Positions 22,432 to 31,178 of a DNA stretch of 64,000 nt are shown piece after piece; position 1 is the stretch's first letter, and each line of letters opens with the position of its first letter. The notes below the pieces were generated by a model that was not told where the DNA came from, did no database searches, and saw only the letters and a program-made list of their open reading frames with translations. The translations under genes and the position numbers were made by a program. Origin of the DNA: a virus; the IMG/VR virus record IMGVR_UViG_3300043015_002491, positions 1 through 64,000 of that record; one strand, written 5' to 3'.

Positions 22432-22726
22432 ATTCTTTAAGTTTATTTACAACTTCTGTATTATATTGTTTTTCAATTGTAAGTTTTTTCAATGAAAATA
22501 ACATAAGGAATGGGTTTGGTCCCTTGATAAATAAAAAATTATAAGCAGACCATTCACTAGTCATATAATACTTCTCATTTTCCATAACTTCAATTAATGG
22601 GTACCCATGTTTGTCAATATATTTCCAATCATAAGTGTGACATATTTTACTCACTTTCTTTAAAAATAATAACAACTCTATCACTCTCATAATTACCAAT
22701 AAGCTTAACATTGAAATAACTACCAT
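22418..22726 (-). CDS. Membrane-anchored protein, unknown
   Basis: 102 residues. One N-terminal transmembrane segment (MLSLLVIMRVIELLLFL), then a soluble part. Overlaps the nucleotidyltransferase gene by 14 nt. No family recognised. Confidence 0.6.
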   Translation of the reverse strand: MVVISMLSLLVIMRVIELLLFLKKVSKICHTYDWKYIDKHGYPLIEVMENEKYYMTSEWSAYNFLFIKGPNPFLMLFSLKKLTIEKQYNTEVVNKLKEYEVI

Positions 22727-22820
22727 AACTATAAATATTAACGTTTATTCAAATATAAGAATTATTTCCCAAAATACCAAATTAATCTTTACATTTAACA
22801 CTATAAACCTATATTATGGT

Positions 22821-23144
22821 ATGGGATTTATTTATTTAATTACTGATTGGTCTTCGAACCCGACACGTTATAAGGTGGGTATCACTAAGAATAATGTTGA
22901 AAGTAGATTAAAGCAGTTGCAGACAGGTTCAAGTGGTGAATTAGTGTTACTTAAAACATACGAATCAGAACACTATCGTAAAATAGAAGGTATTCTCCAT
23001 CGTGGTTATAAAACCTACTCTACCGATGGTGGTAAAGAATGGTTTGAATTACCAGATGAAACAGCCCTAAACTTTTTAAATGAATGTGAGCAGATTGATA
23101 ATAATATCAAAATGCTCAAGGATAGTGGTAACCCTTTTATTTAA
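22821..23144 (+). CDS. T5orf172/MUG113-type GIY-YIG-like protein
   Basis: 107 residues on the plus strand. GFIYLITDW near 2-10, KVGITKNNVESRLKQLQTGS near 18-37 and EGILHRGYKTY match the T5orf172 branch of GIY-YIG nucleases, common in phages; activity is little known. Converges with the next gene (8-nt overlap of ends). Confidence 0.78.
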   Translation: MGFIYLITDWSSNPTRYKVGITKNNVESRLKQLQTGSSGELVLLKTYESEHYRKIEGILHRGYKTYSTDGGKEWFELPDETALNFLNECEQIDNNIKMLKDSGNPFI

Positions 23145-24351
23145 TAACTACCCCTTTTTGTTTTTCATAAACATAAAACTTCTTTCTAATTTCAATAAGA
23201 AGTTTATTTACCAAACCACTTTCAACACTCTTAGGTAAATCAGATTCATCAAAGATTGTATCCATGTTCTGGATTTCTTTATCCGCCATTTCAATTAGTG
23301 ATTCTAAATCAACTTCTCCACGTCTGATTGAAAGTAATTCTTGAGCATCTGGTCTACGGATAATAATACCCTTACCTTCACCAATCTCCTTAGCCATTCT
23401 GATAAGTCTCATGCAATGCATCATATTCTTACCATCGATTTGTTGACCATGTTTTTGCGTATCAACATATCTTGCTTCGTTTCTATTTTCAACCCATTCT
23501 TGGTATTCCTTATAATCCTTACAGTGTTGTGAATAACCATCCTTATTATACGTAAAGATAGCAATTGATTTTTCCTCCTTGGGGATACTTGACAATCTCA
23601 ATTGATTGGATATTCCAGCATTGTTGGATTCCCCAACCTTAACAAGGCCCTTATACCCAAGACCGAAAGTAGTACCTTCTTCATTCCCAAGGAATCTTTT
23701 AACTCTATTCTTAGACTCTTCATCAAAGTCAGATGAGAAACAATTAGCAGCTACACCATCATAATAAAGAGCATACATATCTCTAGCATTGGGAATATTA
23801 ACCACACCGCAGAATTTTTGTGCATCAGAAGGGTAACCCTCTCTTTCAAACCAATCTTTAATTGGAGTTGACTTCTCACCTTCAATTACATAACAGAAGT
23901 CAAGTAATTCTTTTCTAGTTACTTTTTCCTTTTCCCAGTTTTGTTTCTTGTTAAGACCCTTCGCCTTCTTGATTTGTTGTCTAGCATATCCACCAAATGA
24001 GTTTTTACACCCCTTTGTGATAAACTTGTTCTTCTCGTTGATAATAATATCAAAAAGTGGATTCTTAGAGACAATACAATCTTCTGGTGAATTAAGCAAT
24101 TCAAGTACCGTTGGGTTGTTGCTTTCAAGTAGTTCAAGGAAACGCCTTACTTCCCAACCAACATAATCTTTATTAATATTTATTTGTTCAACATACCCAG
24201 TACCTAGAATAAAGTCTTCTGGAAGGATATATACAAACTTCTTATCAATATCACTTGTCGGTGTTTGAGTTCCATAGGCTTGTGACCCTACAATGGTTTC
24301 AAAAAGGATGAGACCATTCTCTACTAAAAATTCGTGTGTAATCTGTTTCAT
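23137..24351 (-). CDS. Predicted nucleotidyltransferase (YcgL/COG3541 type)
   Basis: 404 residues. ETIVGSQAYGTQTPTSDID near 18-36 is the family signature, with GS and SDID of the nucleotidyltransferase fold. A long helical C-terminal region contains HGQQIDGKNMMHCMRLIRMA, typical of COG3541. Members are widespread in phages, and their substrate is not established. Its tail end overlaps the plus-strand gene. Confidence 0.85.
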   Translation of the reverse strand: MKQITHEFLVENGLILFETIVGSQAYGTQTPTSDIDKKFVYILPEDFILGTGYVEQININKDYVGWEVRRFLELLESNNPTVLELLNSPEDCIVSKNPLFDIIINEKNKFITKGCKNSFGGYARQQIKKAKGLNKKQNWEKEKVTRKELLDFCYVIEGEKSTPIKDWFEREGYPSDAQKFCGVVNIPNARDMYALYYDGVAANCFSSDFDEESKNRVKRFLGNEEGTTFGLGYKGLVKVGESNNAGISNQLRLSSIPKEEKSIAIFTYNKDGYSQHCKDYKEYQEWVENRNEARYVDTQKHGQQIDGKNMMHCMRLIRMAKEIGEGKGIIIRRPDAQELLSIRRGEVDLESLIEMADKEIQNMDTIFDESDLPKSVESGLVNKLLIEIRKKFYVYEKQKGVVIK

Positions 24352-24360
24352 TTTTTTATT

Positions 24361-24477
24361 TTATGTAAGATACAAAAAAGCTAGGTAAATACCAAATAAA
24401 ATCGGCATTAATAATGCAATACTCACTGCTAAGATTATTTTGATGAAATCAAATATCTTTAGCTTTTTTGTTCTCAT
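24361..24477 (-). CDS. Small single-span membrane protein
   Basis: 38 residues (MRTKKLKIFDFIKIILAV...), one transmembrane segment. Start overlaps the lipoprotein stop by one base (TAATG), so it is co-translated with it. Possibly a lysis or membrane partner of the lipoprotein. Confidence 0.6.
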   Translation of the reverse strand: MRTKKLKIFDFIKIILAVSIALLMPILFGIYLAFLYLT

Positions 24478-24707
24478 TAGTCTTCAATTAACTTTTCCAC
24501 TTTTTCACAAGGTACACAGGTTAAACCTAATCCAGTTGTTGACACAGAACCAGTCTTTCTTGAAGCCACGGCTCCAAAACATAATCCAGTTCTCTTATCT
24601 TTAAAATATACAACATCGGTTCCATCGAAATCAACGTTGTCCGAAGTATTCACTGAACAACTTGTCAGTGCAATAACTACTACTAAAATAAATCCTATCT
24701 TTTTCAT
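24477..24707 (-). CDS. Lipoprotein, unknown function
   Basis: 76 residues. Lipoprotein signal MKKIGFILVVVIALTSCS with lipobox LTSC. The mature part has three Cys and CVPCEKVEK. The ATG follows TATATTTG (24712-24719) by 4 nt, a leaderless start. Confidence 0.75.
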   Translation of the reverse strand: MKKIGFILVVVIALTSCSVNTSDNVDFDGTDVVYFKDKRTGLCFGAVASRKTGSVSTTGLGLTCVPCEKVEKLIED

Positions 24708-24731
24708 AAAGCAAATATAGTGAATTAATTA

Positions 24732-24947
24732 TTACTTTGCAAGTTTTTCTTCTAAATATTCGTATAAGTTATCTCTAAAGACTGTATCATTACATCCCCA
24801 ACTAATTGCTATACCTTGTACATATTCTGGTAAAGCATCCCATATGGTTTGTAATTCCTCGTTGGAGTATTCATATCCAGTTACTTCTAATACAACATCG
24901 TGTATTGCTGCGAAATCTTCTTCTTCAAGTGTTACTTTAACTATCAT
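24732..24947 (-). CDS. Small acidic protein, unknown
   Basis: 71 residues, acidic (MIVKVTLEEEDFAAIHD). Overlaps the 2H-type gene by 11 nt. No domain recognised. Confidence 0.6.
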   Translation of the reverse strand: MIVKVTLEEEDFAAIHDVVLEVTGYEYSNEELQTIWDALPEYVQGIAISWGCNDTVFRDNLYEYLEEKLAK

Positions 24948-25452
24948 ATTTTATAAAACCGTTAATTATTAGATTATGTATGTATTTAGAATGTGCCATA
25001 TTTTTATCGTTTGCATACCCAAGTGCCATATGAAGTCCCCAATAGGGTCTACCAAGCCCTAATTCAGCTCTAATACCATGTAATTGTTCTCTATGTTCCT
25101 CTGGTACATTAAGCCACCAATGACCACTACTATTATCCTTAACTGAGTCTGTTCTTGGGTCTACTGAAAGGACTATTTCTATTTCCTTACCATCCCACTT
25201 TTTCTTAACTTCATCCCACTTACCATTCATATCTGAAGCCCTGTCATTAATGAATGTGACATGGGCACCACGAAGTGGTCTATTAAGTGGCAAATTATAC
25301 CTCTTTTTAATGAACCATGCGTAGTATTCAGCAAGTTCCCCTTCAATTAGAACCATCGCTACCCGTTTCCAAGTAGCCTGGTTTTTATGCTTGTTTGTTT
25401 TATCAGATGGGTCGAACTTAATCTTACCCTTAACCGTTATTGTGTTTACCAT
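24937..25452 (-). CDS. 2H phosphoesterase-like protein
   Basis: 171 residues. HVTFIND near 64 and LHMALGY near 141 are placed as the two HxT/S motifs of the 2H superfamily (the second reads HMA). Related proteins hydrolyse cyclic phosphates or act on RNA ends. Overlaps the DUF2061 gene by 23 nt. Confidence 0.65.
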   Translation of the reverse strand: MVNTITVKGKIKFDPSDKTNKHKNQATWKRVAMVLIEGELAEYYAWFIKKRYNLPLNRPLRGAHVTFINDRASDMNGKWDEVKKKWDGKEIEIVLSVDPRTDSVKDNSSGHWWLNVPEEHREQLHGIRAELGLGRPYWGLHMALGYANDKNMAHSKYIHNLIINGFIKYDS

Positions 25453-25648
25453 CTACCCCAAATTTTGATTTATACCAAACTCTTTCATGTAAATAATAAA
25501 GAAACATTTTACTAATAACTTCTACACCCCCTATTGATAACCCAACTTTAACATCACCAGTTATTAAATAACCAACAAACATTGTGTCAAGTGTACCAAC
25601 AATTCTCCATGTAATTGTTTTAGCTATATGTCTTTTTTTTTCTACCAT
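25430..25648 (-). CDS. DUF2061 membrane protein
   Basis: 72 residues. KTITWRIVGTLDTMFVGYLI and KMFLYYLHERVW are diagnostic of DUF2061, a two-span membrane family found beside sulfate-assimilation genes in Bacteroidetes. Here it is next to a CysC-type kinase, the same association. Start is 1 nt after TATATTTG (25650-25657). Confidence 0.85.
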   Translation of the reverse strand: MVEKKRHIAKTITWRIVGTLDTMFVGYLITGDVKVGLSIGGVEVISKMFLYYLHERVWYKSKFGVDGKHNNG

Positions 25649-25672
25649 ACAAATATAAAAATAAAAAAACTA

Positions 25673-26131
25673 TTATACAAACTTTTCAGTTAAAAAATTA
25701 ATAACATCACCTTGAATTGATTCATCAACCATGGTTTTCCAAGTATTATCACCATCTTTAATGGATTGTCTAATCTTAGTTGCAGAAACCCATGCTAGGT
25801 TATCTGGTGGTGTGAATTCATTTATTTCGTATCCAACACCTCTACCGTAGTTCACAGATTCAATATCTGGTATAACCATAACTTCCACATCATCACCCTT
25901 AGCTTCATGATATTTTTTAATCATTGAAACTGTTTGTTCAGTTGTAAAAGGATTTTTTTCATCTGGTTCAATGTCTCTAACCATAATAAGTGCTGGGACA
26001 CCTTCATCTAATTTCTGTTGTACTAAAGATATATGACCAGCATGGTAAGGTTGGTACCTACCAATAAAAATAGCCCTTTTTTTATCCTTGTTACTTGTCG
26101 GCTCTCCACCGTGATTTTTTTTAGTCCACAT
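25673..26131 (-). CDS. Nucleotidyltransferase of the HxGH family
   Basis: 152 residues. FIGRYQPYHAGHISLVQQ near 22-39 (HxGH) and WVSATKIRQSI near 118 (ISxTxxR) mark the cytidylyl/adenylyl-transferase superfamily, close to NMN and phosphopantetheine adenylyltransferases. It sits 1 nt from the CysC-HAD gene, so it may supply or use an adenylylated intermediate. A second NMNAT is at 6267-7268; this one lacks a Nudix domain. Confidence 0.75.
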   Translation of the reverse strand: MWTKKNHGGEPTSNKDKKRAIFIGRYQPYHAGHISLVQQKLDEGVPALIMVRDIEPDEKNPFTTEQTVSMIKKYHEAKGDDVEVMVIPDIESVNYGRGVGYEINEFTPPDNLAWVSATKIRQSIKDGDNTWKTMVDESIQGDVINFLTEKFV

Positions 26132-26132
26132 A

Positions 26133-27092
26133 TTATTTCTTTTTTATTTTAGGGTGATTATTAAGAGTTTTAAGAGTTTGTTCCCACCCCTCAAAATGAA
26201 ATCCTCTATCATCAATATAAACAGTTGCTGGAAATTTATGATTTGAAACTTCATCTATTAAATGGTCCATACCATACTTCTCAAGCCATGGATATATAGC
26301 TGATTTTGGTCTACTAGATAATATCTTAAGTTTATAACCTAATCTTTTTAATTCTTCAAGTGATTCTTTAGCACCTTCCATTGGTGGGTCATATGCGTTA
26401 TCTAAACCTTGGAAACCCTTAGAATACTTATGTATTACACCATCAAAATCAATAGCTAAAACATCTTTTTTGTCTAAATTTTTAATTTCTTTAGGTCTAT
26501 GTCCGATAATTTCTCTACCCTCCAAATATAATAATATTTGTTCAACACAATCTTCTACTGAATAGTCTGATGAATTTATTGTTAAGTCTGGCTTTGTTGG
26601 TATTTCATATGGTGAGTCTATACCAGTAAAATTAGGTATCTCACCAGCCCTAGCTTTTTTATAAAGACCTTTCGGGTCTCTATCCTCACATACCGATAAA
26701 TCAGCATCAATAAACACCTCAATAAAGTTATCTTCACCAATAATATCTTTACACTTAATCCTCTCTTCCCTAAATGGTGAAATGAAAGCTGTGATGGTTA
26801 GTGTTCCAGATTCTGAAAACAGTTTAGCAACCTCACTAATCCTTCTCATATTTTCTTTTCTATCCTCATCAGAAAATGTTAAATCTTTATTAAGACCCAT
26901 TCTAATATTATCACCATCAAGTACTTGAGTTTTAATACCTAACTCAAATAAAGCTTGTTCTAAAGCATTACCTATAGTTGATTTACCAGAACCAGAAAGA
27001 CCTGTAAGCCATATAACTGGTGAGGAATGTTTAAATTTATTATTTTTGTCGATTTTTGACACCCTATTAGGGTGATACGTTAAATTATTCAT
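26133..27092 (-). CDS. Adenylylsulfate kinase (CysC) fused to HAD hydrolase
   Basis: 319 residues. The N-terminal part is APS kinase-like: LTGLSGSGKST near 30, LDGDNIRMGLN near 60, NFTGIDSPYEIP near 150. The C-terminal part is a HAD domain: LAIDFDGVIHKY near 210, LSSRPKS near 255, IDDRGFHF near 292. CysC phosphorylates APS to PAPS, and the HAD could remove a phosphate. The fusion, with an HxGH transferase and DUF2061 downstream, suggests a sulfur- or nucleotide-modifying pathway; the substrate is open. Confidence 0.82.
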   Translation of the reverse strand: MNNLTYHPNRVSKIDKNNKFKHSSPVIWLTGLSGSGKSTIGNALEQALFELGIKTQVLDGDNIRMGLNKDLTFSDEDRKENMRRISEVAKLFSESGTLTITAFISPFREERIKCKDIIGEDNFIEVFIDADLSVCEDRDPKGLYKKARAGEIPNFTGIDSPYEIPTKPDLTINSSDYSVEDCVEQILLYLEGREIIGHRPKEIKNLDKKDVLAIDFDGVIHKYSKGFQGLDNAYDPPMEGAKESLEELKRLGYKLKILSSRPKSAIYPWLEKYGMDHLIDEVSNHKFPATVYIDDRGFHFEGWEQTLKTLNNHPKIKKK

Positions 27093-27149
27093 AAAATTTT
27101 ATTTGTTTAATTATCATTAAACATACAACATTTTAGTTAAATGTAAATA

Positions 27150-27872
27150 TTAATTATTAGCTAACCTCAACCTATTTGGGTGTGTAAAGTCTCTTAAAAA
27201 CGCATTCTTAACACCACCAATCTTCTCCAACCACTTTTCATAGTTCTTTTGATTGTCTTCTTCCCATTTAGCCATTTCACTATCTTTTGGTTTATATTTT
27301 CTACCCTTATCTTCCCATGGGTAAGGCATATTAACATAGTCTGGATACAATTCTCTATTGAAAACTCTTTCATCAACAAGAAAAACAACAGCAGTTAATG
27401 TGTTATTTAAATCTGGTTCTCTAAATTCAGCAAAAAGGATTCCGTTATCAGATAACAAATCTCTATGTTTTTGCATTGAACCGTAAAACTTATCATCTGG
27501 GTTTTCATTAGTCGTACCACCATTAAGTATGATAAATGTTTTATCTCTTGAAGCCCATCTATTATATGTGTCCTCAATACCTGGTAACTCTCTAGTACAT
27601 TGCTGATATTCAACCACAGCATGACCATATTGGATTCCAGCTTGTATTGGTGAGATGTTATATGGTACAAGACCGTACATTCTTAATTCTAAAAACCTTT
27701 CTGGTTTCCTAGGGGTTGAGTTTGGTTTAACCTTAACTTCATTAATATACTCTAAGAATTCTTCTTTACTCAATTTAACTAACATGTAAACATTTTCATT
27801 ATTCTCTGGTATCTCTAAAAGTCTAATATTACTTTCTAAGCACCATTCATAAGGTGTTTTTAACTCATTCAT
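27150..27872 (-). CDS. PTH2-like peptidyl-tRNA hydrolase
   Basis: 240 residues. A central PTH2 pattern is seen: AGIQYGHAVVEYQQ near 77-90, KTFIILNGG near 110, then GILFAEFREPDLNNTLTAVV near 145-164. PTH2 releases peptides from peptidyl-tRNA, and tmRNA, also present here, works in the same rescue field. Extra N- and C-terminal parts are not recognised. Overlaps the next gene by ATGA. Confidence 0.68.
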   Translation of the reverse strand: MNELKTPYEWCLESNIRLLEIPENNENVYMLVKLSKEEFLEYINEVKVKPNSTPRKPERFLELRMYGLVPYNISPIQAGIQYGHAVVEYQQCTRELPGIEDTYNRWASRDKTFIILNGGTTNENPDDKFYGSMQKHRDLLSDNGILFAEFREPDLNNTLTAVVFLVDERVFNRELYPDYVNMPYPWEDKGRKYKPKDSEMAKWEEDNQKNYEKWLEKIGGVKNAFLRDFTHPNRLRLANN

Positions 27873-28285
27873 AAATTATGTTTTTTAATTATTTCTTTTA
27901 ACTCTAAAATTTCTTCTTCTTTTCTATTAATAAGTTTGTTTAAATGGTTAATAGCAGTTTCTTTAACCTTTTCTCTATCATAACCAAATATACCACTGGA
28001 ATTATCCATAAAAGCTACTTCTTCATCTCTAAGCATGAATATAAAACTATATTGGGTACCACCATAACCATTAAAACCTGTTATATAAACACTATCAAAT
28101 ATAGTTTCCTTTATTTCATCATGGAATGAATTAGTATAATACAAAGTAGATGGTTCTGGTATATAGAAGACATGCCTATCACCACGATTGTAGTTTTCCC
28201 ATGGCACATTATTCATTAGATATTCAACATCCAATAAATCATTAAGCTCACACTTAATGTGCTTTGCTTTCATTTTTTCTAACAT
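27869..28285 (-). CDS. Unknown protein
   Basis: 138 residues (MLEKMKAKHIKCELND...), alpha/beta, C-terminal coiled helix (NRKEEEILELKEIIKKH). No family recognised. Precedes the PTH2-like gene with an ATGA overlap. Confidence 0.62.
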   Translation of the reverse strand: MLEKMKAKHIKCELNDLLDVEYLMNNVPWENYNRGDRHVFYIPEPSTLYYTNSFHDEIKETIFDSVYITGFNGYGGTQYSFIFMLRDEEVAFMDNSSGIFGYDREKVKETAINHLNKLINRKEEEILELKEIIKKHNL

Positions 28286-28295
28286 TTATTTTTTT

Positions 28296-28463
28296 TTAAT
28301 TAACTAAACTATGTTTTGTATATTTCTTTTTATGTTTTCCATGCCACGATATATATGAACCGCTTGAATGTTGTTTTTGTACGTAGTATTTACTAGCGCA
28401 TGATGATAACATAAAACTAATTATAGTTATTATTGTAATAGTTAATGCTTTAGTTTTTTTCAT
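28296..28463 (-). CDS. Small lipoprotein, spanin-like
   Basis: 55 residues. Signal MKKTKALTITIITIIS then lipobox LSSCASK; the mature part is basic and Tyr/His-rich. Size and type resemble outer-membrane spanin subunits used in lysis, but this is only by form. Confidence 0.65.
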   Translation of the reverse strand: MKKTKALTITIITIISFMLSSCASKYYVQKQHSSGSYISWHGKHKKKYTKHSLVN

Positions 28464-28489
28464 TTTTTTTATTGAAAGGTATTATTTAG

Positions 28490-28627
28490 TTATGATTCTT
28501 CAATTGTTTTACAATTAATACATTGTTTATAACCAGAATCAAAATGATTCCATTCATGGTTACATCTTTTAACTTTAATACGCCTTTTAAATTTTTTACT
28601 AATCTTTTTTAATTTACTTAAAAACAT
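28490..28627 (-). CDS. Small zinc-ribbon protein
   Basis: 45 residues. Basic N-terminus (KKISKKFKRRIKVK) then CNHEWNHF and CINCK, a probable zinc knuckle that may bind nucleic acid. The start shares one base with the stop of the membrane protein gene (TAATG). Confidence 0.62.
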   Translation of the reverse strand: MFLSKLKKISKKFKRRIKVKRCNHEWNHFDSGYKQCINCKTIEES

Positions 28628-28854
28628 TAACTCCATTTAATAATACCAATTATATCAATAATAACCCAAATTAGATTCATTGTGACCAGACTCCAATCTC
28701 TATCTTTTAATAAAACAAAAAACATAGCTATGTGTCCAATTATAAATAGTATATAACTAGTCAAAATACTAGTTAATTTAAGAGATATTGTTAAAGCAGC
28801 TAAAATAGTTATAATAACACTTAACCATTTAATAATTTTTTTAATCTTCATCAT
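28627..28854 (-). CDS. Small membrane protein
   Basis: 75 residues with about three hydrophobic segments and the ending LIWVIIDIIGIIKWS. Overlaps the gene before it by 14 nt. Function unknown. Confidence 0.62.
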   Translation of the reverse strand: MMKIKKIIKWLSVIITILAALTISLKLTSILTSYILFIIGHIAMFFVLLKDRDWSLVTMNLIWVIIDIIGIIKWS

Positions 28855-29137
28855 CTAAATTAATCCCAAGTTTACCAAAGACTTCTTCACTAGTATAATA
28901 CCATTTCATCTTTCCTTGAGCAATCCCTATCAATAATGACCATAATTCACGTCCTTTTGGGTTCCATTCCCCATCAGTATCAACTATATGACCCTTATCA
29001 TCATCGTAACCAGTTTCTATCACAACAAATGACTTAATATACATATACCAAAGATATTGGAATGGTATAGCTAAATACCATCTATATCTCCAAATCTGAA
29101 CTATCTTGTTACATTCTTGAAATCTTTTCTCGCTCAT
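28841..29137 (-). CDS. Unknown aromatic-rich protein
   Basis: 98 residues, many Trp and Tyr (WRYRWYLAIPFQYLWYMYIK) and an acidic end. No family recognised. Overlaps both neighbours. Confidence 0.58.
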   Translation of the reverse strand: MSEKRFQECNKIVQIWRYRWYLAIPFQYLWYMYIKSFVVIETGYDDDKGHIVDTDGEWNPKGRELWSLLIGIAQGKMKWYYTSEEVFGKLGINLDDED

Positions 29138-29471
29138 GTTTTTCCTTTATAAGTCTATACTCGTGTTTATTAGTCTTATAAAAAGCACTTAATTGCTCTT
29201 CATATTTATCAATGTTATCCAACATATATGGTATTAATAATGAGCTTGGTGGTTCTGCATCGAAATTTTCATTTGCTCTTATCGATGGTAACACATCTTC
29301 CTTTAAATCCTTAACTTTTACTCCTTTTTTAGTTTCTTTAGCTTTTATTTCTTTAAGCATTTCTGGTCTATTTTCGCTAATCCATTCTAAATATAATGGG
29401 TCATTTTCTTCGACCCACCCATATGTCTTACCAGAATATTTCCCAGACCTAAATTTAAAGTTAGAATTCAT
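29109..29471 (-). CDS. Protein with ExoX C-terminal-like domain
   Basis: 120 residues. FRSGKYSGKTYGWVEENDPL near 7-26 and YLEWISEN match the small domain at the C-terminus of exodeoxyribonuclease X and in stand-alone phage proteins; it probably binds nucleic acid. No nuclease domain is present. Confidence 0.65.
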   Translation of the reverse strand: MNSNFKFRSGKYSGKTYGWVEENDPLYLEWISENRPEMLKEIKAKETKKGVKVKDLKEDVLPSIRANENFDAEPPSSLLIPYMLDNIDKYEEQLSAFYKTNKHEYRLIKEKHEREKISRM

Positions 29472-29701
29472 TAGAAATTTCTATTATCATTAACAAATTT
29501 TGATGGATTATTTAGAACCCATTCGATTATTGGTCTCTGCATAGCACCTGGTACTGGAAAACCTTTCATGTAAAGCACTCCAGCCACAATGTGAAATTCT
29601 TCACCATTTGAAAACACCAATTCTTGTGATATTTCTGGTAATTTTACCGTTTCTGCATGCTTAAGACGGAATACTCTATCGCCTATTAATTTTTTTGCCA
29701 T
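29471..29701 (-). CDS. Small unknown protein
   Basis: 76 residues (MAKKLIGDRVFRLKHAE...). Beta-rich N-terminal half. Follows the RNA ligase 2 gene by 10 nt and shares one base with the next. No family recognised. Confidence 0.6.
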   Translation of the reverse strand: MAKKLIGDRVFRLKHAETVKLPEISQELVFSNGEEFHIVAGVLYMKGFPVPGAMQRPIIEWVLNNPSKFVNDNRNF

Positions 29702-29711
29702 AATTTTTAAT

Positions 29712-30770
29712 TTATAATCCTACATTATTATTTTCCATCTCAAAAAACCATGTTCTAGCCTTATTTGAAATGGTCCCAGAAAGTTCTTTTGGTTCAAAAC
29801 CATTACCAACAATAGTGTCAAGTTCTTCCTTAACAATGTCATTGTATATCCATTTAAGGAATACACCAACATTCTTTCTAGATACGTCAAGACCTTCCAT
29901 CTTAAGCTGTTCAAGCCCTTGATTAAGTCTTGATTCGGTAACAAAGTTATCTACCAACTCTTTGATGTTATTAACTCTTTCGATATCTACTGGTGCAAGA
30001 GTCTTTGTTTTAGATGACTGATGCTTTTCTCCCTTAACTTTAAACCAATATTTAGAGCTAGACCAACCTTCATCAATACAACGCCAAACAACACCTTCAC
30101 CAACACCACTCTGTCCGAATGCTTTACCTACTGGACATTCCTTTTCAACAGCTTCTGTGATTTCTACCATCTTATTAACAGCTTCTTTAGGGTTGTTAAA
30201 ATCAATAGTAGCTCTATAAGTTGGGAAATCTAAGATATTATAAATCTTTTCATCCTTTTCCTTAACTTGCATTAATTGGTCGTCAGTAAGCCACATGTTA
30301 TCTACTTTAATTGCAAAGATAACAAACATCTTATCAAGTCCATTAAGTGCAACACCCTTTTGAATATTACCACCACACCATTCACCATAGATTCTAACAA
30401 CTTCTGGTGTATAACCTATGTTACCAACACCCTTCATTACTTTAGCTAACAATTGCTCTGTATTTCTAGTGTGAGCAAATGCAGCAAACCCAGCATTATC
30501 ACTTTCTGGTGTGATAATGTTCTTTCTTGATTGTGCGTGGAATTCGTAATCAAAAGTAACTGGATTCCATGTGTAAACAATGGCTGCATTAGTACCATGT
30601 AACTTAACAGTTCCAACAAAATTAAGTATTGGATGTTCCACTTCACCTCTATTCATAATAGGGTGTCCAGTTTCTTCATCAATACCCATGTATCTGGTAC
30701 GATGGTCAACATCTTTAATTACATTCCTAAATTGTTCAATTGATGGGAATTTTTGAAACTTCTTTTCCAT
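29712..30770 (-). CDS. Rnl2-family RNA ligase
   Basis: 352 residues. Adenylation motif KLHGTNAAIV near 58 (KxxGxN), motif III RIYGEWCGGNIQKG near 145, motif IV EGVVWRC near 228 and motif V YWFKVKGEKHQ near 242. Rnl2 enzymes seal nicked double-stranded RNA using ATP, as in repair of cut tRNA. A C-terminal helical domain of about 100 residues follows. With Rnl1 at 32355 the phage has two RNA ligases. Confidence 0.9.
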   Translation of the reverse strand: MEKKFQKFPSIEQFRNVIKDVDHRTRYMGIDEETGHPIMNRGEVEHPILNFVGTVKLHGTNAAIVYTWNPVTFDYEFHAQSRKNIITPESDNAGFAAFAHTRNTEQLLAKVMKGVGNIGYTPEVVRIYGEWCGGNIQKGVALNGLDKMFVIFAIKVDNMWLTDDQLMQVKEKDEKIYNILDFPTYRATIDFNNPKEAVNKMVEITEAVEKECPVGKAFGQSGVGEGVVWRCIDEGWSSSKYWFKVKGEKHQSSKTKTLAPVDIERVNNIKELVDNFVTESRLNQGLEQLKMEGLDVSRKNVGVFLKWIYNDIVKEELDTIVGNGFEPKELSGTISNKARTWFFEMENNNVGL

Positions 30771-30802
30771 ACTTATTTTTTATTAATCAATAATATTTTA
30801 CA

Positions 30803-31129
30803 TTAAAATGGTATTTCATCATCTTCTGGTTGGTTTACAGGTGTAATATTACCAGTCTTAGCTTTACCATTTACCTTAAGTGCGTTAGCTGTTAAGTTAA
30901 CATAGTATTTACCATTATACTCATTACCTCTAATAGAGAAACTAACAACAACTGCATCACCAGCTTTAACTGAATCTAATAATTCAACTGAATCCTTCAG
31001 AAATTCAAATTTAACATCTTGTGGATATTGGTCATCCGTTGTAATTACAAGTTCTCTTTTTTTAAACCCAGAATCCCAAGTTTGCGTTTCATTAATAACC
31101 TTTACGGTTCCTTCCATTGTATAAATCAT
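30803..31129 (-). CDS. DUF3127 OB-fold single-strand-binding-like protein
   Basis: 108 residues. ETQTWDSGFKKRELVITTDD, YPQDVKFEF and SIRGNEYNGKYYVNL are typical of DUF3127, a Bacteroidetes family with an OB fold. The acidic end DDEIPF is like the SSB tail that recruits partner proteins. TATATTTG is at 31146-31153. Confidence 0.85.
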   Translation of the reverse strand: MIYTMEGTVKVINETQTWDSGFKKRELVITTDDQYPQDVKFEFLKDSVELLDSVKAGDAVVVSFSIRGNEYNGKYYVNLTANALKVNGKAKTGNITPVNQPEDDEIPF

Positions 31130-31178
31130 AATCTTTAATTTTTAACAAATATACATAATATTTCCCAACAATACAAAT

